Shown one piece after another: positions 1-9,519 of a stretch of 40,293 bases of DNA. The stretch spans positions 1 through 40,293 of the forward strand of contig JAPEVF010000365.1 in NCBI GenBank assembly GCA_029747585.1. The letters are read 5' to 3'. Each line of letters opens with the position of its first letter. Position 1 is the stretch's first letter. Source of the stretch: Pleurotus djamor (taxonomy: Eukaryota; Basidiomycota; Agaricomycetes; Agaricales; Pleurotaceae). The notes beneath the pieces are model-generated. The model was not told the origin of the DNA. It did no database searches and worked only from the letters and a program-made list of their open reading frames with translations. The position numbers and the translations under genes were made by a program.

Positions 1-149
1 GGGGGGAACACCAGAAATGTTTGGTATCTATTCCGAGTGTTTTATTTTNCCCCCCCTCCCCTTTGCCCGCGCAAACGAGGAACTGGATAGCAAGGACGAC
101 TGGGATCGAGCCTACCGATCACTTGCGAAAGCTCACCAACCAAACTTAG
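1..149 (+). other. Probable intron and exon edge of the Hsp70-like gene
   Basis: The coding frame becomes clear at about 150, just after a CTTAG acceptor at 145-149. The first ~20 bases could encode the end of the preceding exon (a PE-containing segment precedes the FPGQEHVAG segment in relatives). The donor there is unclear, and the sequence is low quality with an N at 49. Confidence 0.4.
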
Positions 150-3100
150 ATTCCCCGGTCAAGAACATGTAGCTGGAAATTCAAAGATACCCTCAATCAT
201 GTATTATGACAAGCGCGGCAAGATGGTCGTCGCTGGTGCAGAGGCAGACGGTGGTTCGATTATCGCTGAGGCGGAGGATGAAGGTTGGGTCAAGGTTGAA
301 CTGTTCAAGTTGCGCTTGAGACCAACGTACGCTCTCCTGCTCTCTTTATGAACCATCGGAAAACTGACTATGACACAGGACAATGAAGCTCAAAATGAAC
401 GGTCTTCGTCTGGCTTCCCTTCCGAAAGGCAAAACCGCCGTCGATGTGTTCGGCGACTTCCTTGCTTATNTGTACAAATGTACCAAGACGTTCTTCACCG
501 ATACCCATGCAAACGGTCATGCAGTNTGGAATGCNATCGAACAAAACATACANTTNGTNCTNTCCCACCCGAATGGATGGGAGGGTGCCCAGCAAGCAAA
601 AATGCGACGGGCGATGATATACGGCGGAATTATCCCTGATACCAACGAGGGGAAAGCTCGGATTCGGTTCGTTACAGAAGGTGAAGCTAGTTTACACGCA
701 TGCGTGCTGAACGGGCTTGCCGCCGATGTTCTCTCGGTGCGTAGCTGTCTTCTCTGCCTACACGCGCTCTGACTGATAAACATGCAGAACGCGTCCAATC
801 ATGGCTTCTTGATAGCAGATGCCGGTGGTGGTACCCTTGACTTGAGTTCCTACGCGATCCGAAGCACTCACCCCCTGGTCATCGAAGAAATTGCCCCTCC
901 TGACTGTACGCGCGTCCTTCCTCTCACTTCCTACATCCCTGAACTTGTTATCAAGGTATATTCGCCGGCTCTGTCTTCGTTTCNAGGCGAGCAAGGGAGT
1001 TCCTAGAAGGTAAATGAATTCCGCAACACTCTTCATATCCGCATCACCGCAGACCNGCTTATCTTCTCCTTCTCTCGCAGTAAAACTGCGTAACTCCAAG
1101 TACAGCTCGCCTGATGCTCTGGACCACATAACGAAAAGGTTCGATGAAACCACGAAGCGTCTCTTTCGCGATAAGAAAGACGCGTCATTCATCCAGTTTG
1201 GGTCCCCACTCGACAAGGACCTTAGTGTCGGGATACGGAATGGCCAACTCAAGTTGTTAGGGTAAGTTTCCTTTCATCCATTCATCTTTGTGCGATGACG
1301 TTCCGATCGGCTGACTTCCGTCAAATCGTGGTTAGAACGGAAGTTGCGGAATTGTTCGAGCCTTCCATCGAGGGTAAGTACGCGCATTCCAGCCCTTTCA
1401 CAAAGTCAACGAGATGCGAGATTAACGATCGGGCTTGCGTACAGCCGCAGTGACTGCTATTAAGGCCCAGATTGACGCTTCTGGTGGACTGATAAAGGTA
1501 GGCCTTTTTTCTACTTGACCCTTCAATTGCGTCATGGGTTGTTGCTGATACCCCTTGATTCCATTCCACAGTCTGTTTGGCTTGTTGGAGGGTTTGCTGC
1601 GAGCCAATGGTTGTTCAGCCAACTTCAGGTTCGACTGGCGCCTTTGGGGATTACTGTTAGCAGGCCCGATTCGCAAACGTAAGTCCCCCGTGTCTTTCTG
1701 CTGCGTTCAAGTGTTGATATTCTTTGGTGTAGCTCGAAGGCCGTCGCCGATGGTGCGATTGGATTTTACTGTGATCACTATGTGTCTGCGCGCATGTCGA
1801 AGTACATGTATGGTGTGGAATACCTTCGAGAGTATAATGCTGAAGATCCAGACCACGTCGCTCGCAAAAGCCGACTTTGCGAGTTACCCTCCGGGCCAAG
1901 GCTGCTTCCTGATGCCTTCGATTGTATCCTGGCTAGGGTGAGCTCCCATTACATTGCTTCCCGTCAATTCTTACAGCTAAATTATGTCGTCAGGGAGTGA
2001 AAGTAAAAGAATCGACCGTATTCACAAGGAAATACTGCACCGAACTCACTAGTTTGTCTCTGCTCTCAGTCTTTGAAGTCGAGATATGGTGCTTCAGAGG
2101 CGGCAATGAGACGCCAAAGTGGATNATGAGAGAAGCTGGTATGTTCCCCGACCACAATGTGAATGCCATAACCAATAAAGTTTTACAGATGACTTTGGTA
2201 CTCTCTGTGTCGTCAGAGCCGATCTGTCCCCCTTGGCCAGTAGTGCGCAACCCAAGGCTGGGAAAGGTGGAAAGACGTACTGGACTATCGTTTTCTCTGT
2301 TGAGATACACTTCGGTTTGACGGAGTTCAAGGCAAGGATCAAATGGAACGACAGCGTAAGTTTCTCTGCGCAACCTGCTTCGCCCGTTTGCTCATTCTCC
2401 TTTCCGTTGCGCAGGGCACGATTAAATAGTAAGTTGAACCAGTGAGTACCTGCCAGTATATGGACTGACTGTACTCTCCAGCGGTCCCGCTTCTATCATT
2501 TTCAACGAGAGTGGTCAACGTCCACAAGAAGAAGAACCCGACAGCTCACCTGAAGACGAGCTAACCATAGGGTCGACAGCTCCTTCAGCCGCCGCCTCTC
2601 GTGCCCCTTCTCGCNCTGGCTTCAATGGTCCGAGCGTCAACGGTAGCGCTAGCAAACGATCCTCTTCGTACAACACACCAAAACAAGAAGTCTTCCAAGA
2701 TATTCCTGACGTTGTTCGCTCCGACCCCAGACCACCTTCGGACCGTGATAGAGGATTCTCCGACCGAGATAGAAGCGTCGCACATAGTCGACATACGTCT
2801 GTTTCCCGTCCTGCAGTTGCTACCGACAAAGCTAGCTGGAGAGGCGATGCTGTCGCCAGTAGTCGAGTCCCGTCGAATCCGTCATCTCCTATGAGCGAAC
2901 GCGCTGCTAGTACGAATTGGCGAAGCGATCGGTCGAAGGGCAAGGAACGCGAGAGCTATTATCCTGAATCGGACCGTGGACGAGCTCAAGAAAAGCGCAG
3001 TGAATATTCTGTCAATGGCGATGACCGTTCTATCGTTGGCAAGATCGGCGATACACTATCCTCTGTTTGGGGTGCACCTGCTGCTGCTGCTCCGCCGTCG

Positions 3101-5347
3101 CCTACAGCTCCCTCCATGGCTGCTAGTCAACGTGCTTCTCGGATGAACTCCATCTACGGGCCTCCTGAGAGCGCCTCCCGAACCCCGACACGCTCAAGAC
3201 ATACATCCATTGTTGAACGAACGTCAATCTATGATAACCGCTCTCCAGCCAAAGCCACGCCTCGAAGTGTCGCCCCTGAGATAGGCCATTCACCCCTTGC
3301 CGCTTCGCACTTGATGCCTGGTGGAATGCCTGAAGCGGCACCTGAGCCAGAGCCCGAACCACCGGTGGCTCCAGCTCCTGCAGAAGAACCACCTCAACAT
3401 CTCACTCCGAGGGCACGAGGACTTGATCTTGAAGGCGTACCAGCGCCTGGGTTCATTCCCGAGGCTGATCCAAGTAGCTTCGCTAACACAATGGCTTCGC
3501 CGGCACAGGCAAGGGGACCTACACCACATCTTACACCTCGGGCTGAAAGTGTGAACTTGGCTGAACCCATCGATGCGCATATCGAAGACGCGTATGCACC
3601 TGAACCTGAGCCGGCCATCTTCGATGATGTCGTACCCCAATCAAGGTCTCTTTCGAAAACACCCTCAAGAGCTACATCAAGACGAGCATCAAAGGTTCCT
3701 ACTCCTCATCTTACTCCCGAAGTACCTCAAGCCGTCATTCCTCCCGAACCTGAGCCCGTCGTCCAACCAGAGCCAGAGCCAGAACCGATACCAGAGCCAG
3801 AGCCCGCTCCCCCAGCTGCACCAGAGCCAGAACCAGAGCCAGAACAACCTGCAGTTTCTAGTGGCTTTGGCAGTAGTCTCGGATTTGGCTTTGGATCGGG
3901 CGGTGGTGGTGGTGGAGGCGGTGGTGGTTCTTCTTGGGGATCAGGTGGTGGTTTCGGCTTTGGATTTGGGTCTAAACCTGCTTCGAAGGCTCCATCTATC
4001 GCTGAACCGGCTGCTACTGAATCGAGTGGCCTGGGTAGTTGGGGATCGTCTCTCGGTTGGGGTGCAAATAAACCTAAGACGCCTGCAGCCACTGAGTCGT
4101 CAGTAGGGGAATCTGGATGGGGAACTACCAAGTCCAAGTCCAAAACCACAACACCTAAGACTACAGAGTCTGCCCTAGGAGGAATAACGAGTAGCTTCGG
4201 AGGTTGGGGTTCGACCGCGAAGTCCAAGGCATCAACACCGAAAGCCACCACCCCGGCGCCTGCACCAGAACCTCCGTTAGAAGAACCGAAAACGGATACG
4301 TGGGGTAGTTGGGGTGCAGCTTCAAAACCTGCTACGAGGCCAGCCTCTCCTCAGCCCCCTGCGAAGGAACCAGAGCCGGCAGCAGAGGCTGCGGCGGAGG
4401 ACGAATGGAGTTCAGGTTTCGGGTGGGGATCTAAACCAAAATCATCTAAAGCAGCGTCCAAAGCAGGTTCCAAAGTGGCGTCGAAGGTCAATACACCAAT
4501 GGTAGAACCAGCTCCTGTCCCCGAACCTGAGCCCGAACCTGCACCTACACCTGCACCTGAGCCCGCACCAGTGGCCGAGCCCGAAGTTCCACCTATCGAC
4601 ACCACTGTCACATCCCCTGTTGACGAGCCCGCATCCTCCCCCGTTGAATTCAAGACCACTGGAGGCAAGAAAAAGAAGAAGAAGAAGGGTGAAACAGCAG
4701 AGCCCGCCCAAACGCCTAAAACTCCAGTTCCGCCTCCTCAACCAGAACCTGAGCCTGCACCCGAGCCTGCACCTGCAGCTGAAGCCGCTGCCGAACTATG
4801 GGACAACGTTGTCTCACCCCCCTCAGGATCTGGAGACAACCTACCTCAAGCTTCGTTCACTGATCATCTCGGAATTTCCTCAGCCTTTGATTCAATCGGT
4901 TCTCAGTTGGATGACCTGGGGTTAGGTCTGTCCGCTCCCAAAACTCCCGCTGGCGGAGATACGTCAGATTTACTTGGTTCAGATCCTGTTGTTCAACCTG
5001 CTGCATCTCCCAAACCATCGCCTAAACCATCGCCTAAGCCGTCTCCCAAGGTGGAAGCTGCAACGTTGCCCGAGCCTGCCGCTGAGGTTCCAGCTGAACC
5101 AACTGTTGAGGCTCCCCCCGCTGCTGAGGAGGCTCCAGCTGCAGAGGTGGAAGCCAAGGCAGAGGATGCAGACAAGGACAAACTTCAAGTACCCGGTGCT
5201 GGCGATGAACCTACTACACCTGTCTCCCCTGATGACAAGCCAGAGGCTGAGGAACCTGAAGAAGCTCCAGCAGCTGATAAGAAGGGTAAAGGGGGTGCGA
5301 AGGCTGGTGGTGGTGGTGGTGCGAAGAAGAAAAAGAAAAAGAAGTAA
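1..5347 (+). CDS. Hsp70-12A-like ATPase with a long disordered PE/WG/Lys-rich C-terminal tail (5' partial)
   Basis: This is an actin-like ATPase of the Hsp70 superfamily, in the divergent HSPA12A-like group that is expanded in fungi. The start lies outside the window. The visible exons are about 150-326, 379-736, 788-905, 956-1009, 1081-1261, 1336-1373, 1445-1497, 1572-1678, 1733-1937, 1994-2138, 2189-2355, 2415-2428 and 2482-5347. Splice phases agree throughout and give about 1,490 residues. Family landmarks are SKIPSIMYYD, LSHPNGWEGAQQ, the phosphate-binding IADAGGGTLDLSSY and the adenosine-binding WLVGGFAASQWL. After the last beta strands (near KWNDSGTIKY) the frame runs on into about 950 residues of low complexity: a charged Ser/Arg stretch, Pro-Glu repeats, a Gly-rich block, several WG/GW motifs and Lys runs, ending in a poly-Lys terminus. 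The ATG at 2891 is only an internal methionine. In-frame Ns are treated as ordinary bases. The ATPase assignment is firm. The function of the tail is unknown. Confidence 0.88.
2415..2428 (+). other. 14-nt microexon of the Hsp70-like gene
   Basis: This short exon lies between a GCGCAG acceptor and a GTAAGT donor and enters in phase 0 and leaves in phase 2. It encodes G-T-I-K and joins the Hsp70 core (KWNDS) to the first tail exon. Without it the frame into the tail is lost. Confidence 0.75.
3721..3852 (+). repeat. Pro-Glu (PEPEPEP) coding repeat
   Basis: Degenerate hexanucleotide-like units (CCAGAG / CCTGAG / CCCGAA) encode runs of alternating Pro and Glu in the tail of the Hsp70-like protein. 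Similar blocks recur near 3343-3360, 3598-3616, 4501-4590 and 4740-4790. Codon choice varies between units, so the repeat looks maintained at the protein level and is not a fresh microsatellite. Confidence 0.85.
3865..3975 (+). repeat. Gly-rich GFG/poly-Gly coding segment
   Basis: This segment encodes alternating Gly/Phe/Ser and a run of eleven Gly within the Hsp70-like tail. It is followed by spaced WG/GW motifs up to about 4440. The base pattern is GGT/GGC rich. Confidence 0.85.
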
Positions 5348-5776
5348 ACTGTGTTTTATCTTGCGGTATGATGCCTCCGTTACGACCTTCGCAGATATGC
5401 ATAGAAGTCTCTGCGTAATTTTCTATATTATTTCTGTTATGTTTTCTCTCCATCTACTACTTTGTATGTTTGAATCTTGTTACCGCCATAGATGTTTACG
5501 ACTTGCATACGTTACGATACGTGTACGCTGATATGATCGTTGTTCTTGTTTTTCAACCGGCGAGTGATCCCCACGCTACAGCCTTCCTGCCAACACAACC
5601 ATAGACATAAAGCGATGCAACAACTTGGAAACACTCTTAGGCCTCTGCTCTCGTCCCTTTGCTGTCTTCATTTCTTTTCCAACCCCAACGCACATTTCAG
5701 AGCCTCAAGTTGGCTCAGAAACCTTCGTTGACCGCGCCTCAACAACCCTACTACGTATTGCGAACCCGCGTCAGTC
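5348..5776. other. Intergenic: 3' region of the Hsp70-like gene and 5' region of the F-box-like gene
   Basis: No coding frame with recognisable content. It holds the transcript end of the upstream gene and the promoter of the gene starting at 5777. I see no clear TATA box. Confidence 0.6.
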
Positions 5777-7439
5777 ATGGTCGAAGTTCCTCGCGATGTT
5801 TGGTTCCATATTGCCCAATGGATTCCCGACGATGATATCCGTGACCACTTACTGGGCCTAAACCCCGTGTTCTTCGAGCTCTCAATGCGATTACGGTATG
5901 AAACAGTCAGCATCACGGAGGTTGACCAGCGGACCACATGGATCTTGAATCGGCTCCGGTATGTCATCCACTTTTCGACATTCGGTGTTGTGATGGGTCT
6001 GATTCAGCATTCTTCGCTCTATCTTCTATTTCATCATATTCTCTCTTCCGTAGAGATCCGGCTATCTCGTGTCGAGTGCACAAACTTGTTTTGAGGCCAC
6101 AATATCGGGTTCGATCGCCACCGACGCCGAATCAGTCGTCATCGTCATCGACGCGTGTTGGGAAACTTCAGCGTTTTGCCGGTAGCGTGTCGGATTATGC
6201 ACATCGATACCTGCCACTATCCAGGTCGTCCCCCGAACCCGTGGTCAAGGTCACGCATAAACAGAAGATGGATCAACTCCTTGCGTTAGCGGTGGAAGTG
6301 ATTCCCAATCTGACTAGGCTCAAGGATTTTAGCCTTGATGCGTGGAATATTCCATCCGAGGTCGACTTACTGGCCCCCACGACTGCTATCTGGAACGCTG
6401 CAGGGGAACAGCTGCAATCAGTCGCGCTAACCGGGTACCCTCGCGTAATAAAAGACGTCACCACCGCGGCTCGGCTTCCTTCTCTCGAAAAGCTTTCCTT
6501 GGACTTGACGCACGATCTGTATCACTCGGAGCAATCAACCACTTCGGCGGATGATATACTCCCATTCGTGAACCGGCTGGCTTCACAAATCCAGGATCTT
6601 AACATCGCATTATGGACCAACATCGATCTGGGTAGCTTCTTCGAAGGCCTATCACCTTTCCCTCAGTTGGAAAGGTTCTCGATAAGAGCTCTATTTGAAC
6701 ACGCGTTTGCTTCGAGCCCACTAGGCTTGACACGCTTCTTATCGAAGTCGTCATCGACCTTGAGGCACGTCGAGTTGAAGCTACGGCCGTCAACAACCAC
6801 TGGCATCACCCCGCTGACAATTTGGCTCCAGTCGATCGCTGATGAGCACCCCCATGCGCTTAAAGATCTGATAACACTTCAGGTCGATCCCACTGGGTGT
6901 CCGGAAGGCCTCGATACAACTAAGCGACTCATTGCACGGTCTAGCGAGTCGTTGAGACACCTCGTCATCAGAAATAGCTACCTGACCTACGAGGAAATCT
7001 CAGATGTGCTGGATGGCATCGCAGAAGTAACTCGCATCGAAACCTTGCAGATCTGTATACATGTTCTAAACGTTCGTTTCCTCCAATTGGCCCACCAGAA
7101 ATGCCCAAACTTGAGGCATCTGAGGCTTTATATTGGTCGTCTTGGTGTAGATATGGCAAACGTCGATGGACAGGTAAGTACATACCCTTCCTTCCGAATC
7201 CCGAATGCCAATTTCCAATTCTTTGTTCGCGCTCGCAGGATATGTTCCATCAAGAGATCCAGCAACAGTCATGGCCCAACTGGCCTGTGGACGAACTAGA
7301 CATCTGGCAAGGAGGGATGCCCCTCGATATCGAGCTCATGTACCTGCTGGCTGCGGCAATGCCTCGCGTACGCAGCTTCTGGGAGACTGGGGCACGAGTA
7401 GACTTGAATAATACCTCGAGTCCTGATGTCCAGAGCTAG
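5777..7439 (+). CDS. F-box-like / LRR-type protein
   Basis: Exons 5777-5958, 6054-7173 and 7239-7439 give 500 residues, and both introns keep the frame. Residues 2-45 (VPRDVWFHIAQWIPDDDIRD..., then NPVFFELSMRLRY) have the shape of the degenerate F-box common in Agaricomycete proteins: a P-x-D/E-hydrophobic start and a second helix ending in R-x-RY. The rest is helical and leucine-patterned, with repeats of the form LPSLEKLSL, FPQLERFSI, LRHVELKL, LRHLVIRNSYL and CPNLRHLRLYI, which is the signature of a fungal LRR-like solenoid. Proteins of this kind are presumed substrate receptors of SCF ubiquitin ligases through Skp1. The substrate cannot be predicted. The start ATG is the first in frame and opens the F-box. 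Confidence 0.8.
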
Positions 7440-7812
7440 TGGCCAAATAAGGGCATTATGAAAGAATACAGACGAGATGATGACAGAAGCTTCGGCTCGA
7501 TGCATGATCAATCATGTCCCGGTTCGTGATTGCTGGTGAGTCGGCCTCACGCGTCTCCAGCGGACCTTTGTGCTCTGTGAGGATGATTAATCTTCGTTCC
7601 TCAAACTTTTACCAGCGTCCGGAGTAAGCGGGTAAAGGGGGCTCTAGTCATCCTGCTTACGCGATGTCCTGACTCCGTCATTTTTCTAGATCCTTCAGTG
7701 TCAGGAGCGTCATGGACTCCCTCCCGCGGCTCATCCGTCTTGCGCTATAAATTCCCGCTTCACCTTCACCCGGTTAGTCCAGACACATTCTCCCCCTTTC
7801 CCCACAATTACA
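7440..7812. other. Intergenic with promoter of the DUF2156 gene
   Basis: No gene seen. The left part is the 3' region of the F-box-like gene. The right part carries a TATA box and a pyrimidine-rich leader just before the ATG at 7813. Confidence 0.6.
7746..7751 (+). promoter_or_regulatory. TATA box of the DUF2156 gene
   Basis: TATAAA lies 67 bp upstream of the ATG and is followed by a C/T-rich initiator-like stretch, the usual arrangement for a fungal core promoter with a short leader. Confidence 0.55.
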
Positions 7813-9189
7813 ATGCCTTACGGCTTTCCCAGTCCCAAACGCTCAGCAACCTCAGTCTCACCAGAGGCAGAATCAATGGAACTCGATCTATCATCCCCCT
7901 CGACTCCGAGCAGCACCAAATCCTTCGTCGACCCATTTGAGGGCTTCGACAAATCCTCCATCGCCGACTTGGTAGCTAAATATGGCTCCTCAAGCGCGTC
8001 AGCATGGCTCGAGTTCGATCGTTACAAGATTTGGAGACCTTCAGAGCCTGTCCCCGAATCCTCCTTCCTCCCAGTGCAAGGCTACATGCGACGTGATCCC
8101 TACATCTTCGCCTGGGGTAACCCCCTCGTCTCCGACTCTGCTGCGTTGAAGCCAACCGCAGCCGCCTTTGTTGCCTGGGCTAATGCACAAGGCCTCCGCC
8201 CGATCTGGGCCTGCGTGGATCATGACCTTGAGCAAGTCCTCGGCGGCGCTCCCTTCGAGTGGTCCACGGTTAACTGTATTCACGAGGATATTGTTGACCC
8301 AGCCCATATCGTTGACGTCATCAGAGAAGAACCGAATGGCAAGCATGACGAAGGCGCTGGCGTTCCCTCGCACATCAAAGACCTCCGTAAAAACATTCGC
8401 CGCGCATCACGCGCTAACGTTCAAATCAAAGAAGTACATCACGAAGAGTGGTCGGCTCAAGAGCGAGCTGAAATTGACAAAGGATTAGAAGAGTGGCGCA
8501 AGAATAGACATGGGCTCCAGCTTGCTGCCGTAAGTCTAAATTTACCTCGAGCTTATTTTTCGATCCTCGCCTAAAACTATTCGAATGTTTCTAGACGTCG
8601 CTTAAACCATGGCTTGATGAAGAGCATCGTCGGTACTGGATTGGCCGTCAGGAAGGACACGTAAGCCCCTATCATTCACATGGTTTGAGCATCCACTTAC
8701 CACTTCTCCTCTCACACACAGGTCGTCGGGATCCTCATCCTTACGCCAATCAAAGGCAACAACTACCAGATCAAAAATTGTGTATCTTTCCCCACGGCCC
8801 CGAAGGGAACGTCCGAAGCTCTCATTGCCGCCGCGCTCAAGGACCTCAATGATGAGCAACTCGCACGCGGTTCCAGCGGAAACCATGATCGCATAACCGT
8901 TACCTTCGGTATCACTGCCGCCGACCAGTTGAAGCCTATCGAGAACCTCTCCGGATGGAAGGTCAGCGCTTTGTCGAAGACTTACGGTCAGATCGCCAAA
9001 ACTGCTGGCCTCCTACGTCGGGGTGACTTCAGAGTGAGTAGTACTTCGTTCACCTCAGTTGTCGCTGTAGCTAACGCATATTGACAGAGCAAATTTGATT
9101 CTGAGCATGACCCCATGTACGTCTGCTACCCAGAGCACGGCTTTGGCTTGCACGGAGTCGAAGCTTTGTTGAAGCTTCTGAAGAAGTAA
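7813..9189 (+). CDS. DUF2156-domain protein, candidate tRNA-dependent sterol/lipid aminoacyltransferase (ErgS-like)
   Basis: Exons 7813-8529, 8595-8660, 8722-9033 and 9088-9189 encode 398 residues. The N-terminal ~45 residues are Ser/Pro-rich and probably disordered. The rest matches the tandem GNAT fold of the DUF2156 / LPG-synthase C-terminal family. Landmarks are the first GNAT half with a basic VPSHIKDLRKNIRRASRA segment, then KPWLDEEHRRYWIGRQEGHVVG (acetyl/acyl-acceptor strand), and a C-terminal DPMYVCYPEHGFGLHG near the end, all typical of this family. Established knowledge: fungal members transfer an amino acid from aminoacyl-tRNA to ergosterol. ErdS is fused to aspartyl-tRNA synthetase and uses Asp; free-standing ErgS uses Gly. 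This gene has no synthetase domain, so ErgS-type is the closer model, but the amino acid and the lipid acceptor are inferred. No transmembrane segment or signal peptide is evident. Confidence 0.75.
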
Positions 9190-9519
9190 ACCACGTCACG
9201 ACGTTCACGACCCCCTCATCCTTTCACTTGTATATACCCTCATCATTCATCACTATTGTTTTCGAATATGTAGTACCACCATTATAGTGTTAGATCATAT
9301 GTATTCTCACTTCATTTCCCACATCCATTGTAGTCTTTTCGCGATCGCCCGCTCTTACTCTTATTTCATACACGATTCGGTATTCAGTACTCTTTGGTAA
9401 TTCTTGGTTAATCTCAATTTAATATTGGCAACTACTTCGTACTCTTATAATTGGCGATGTAAATTTCAAATCGAAGATGGTATACTTTTAATTTAGATTC
9501 AACAAGCATGCGTCTGGAG
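9190..9519. other. Convergent 3' intergenic region
   Basis: AT-rich spacer between the 3' ends of the DUF2156 gene (+) and the alkaline phosphatase gene (-). No gene seen; it should hold both polyadenylation regions. Confidence 0.65.

Noticed and set aside
2063..2080. An 18-nt GT...AG segment as an extra intron in the Hsp70-like gene
   Set aside because: Too short to be spliced, and reading through keeps the frame.
3721..3852. CRISPR-like or satellite repeat
   Set aside because: Units are short, contiguous and protein-coding (Pro-Glu), with no spacers.
3727..4251. Minus-strand and alternate-frame open frames over the Pro-Glu/Gly repeat region
   Set aside because: They are mirror products of the repetitive coding sequence (for example Gly-Ser repeats opposite Pro-Glu) and have no independent support.
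2891..5347. Independent gene starting at the ATG 2891
   Set aside because: The frame is open upstream to 2482 and joins the Hsp70-like exons in phase; no separate promoter is evident.
7600..7640. Similarity of a GGTAAAGGGG-type word here and near 32115
   Set aside because: Too short and too generic to call a shared regulatory element.
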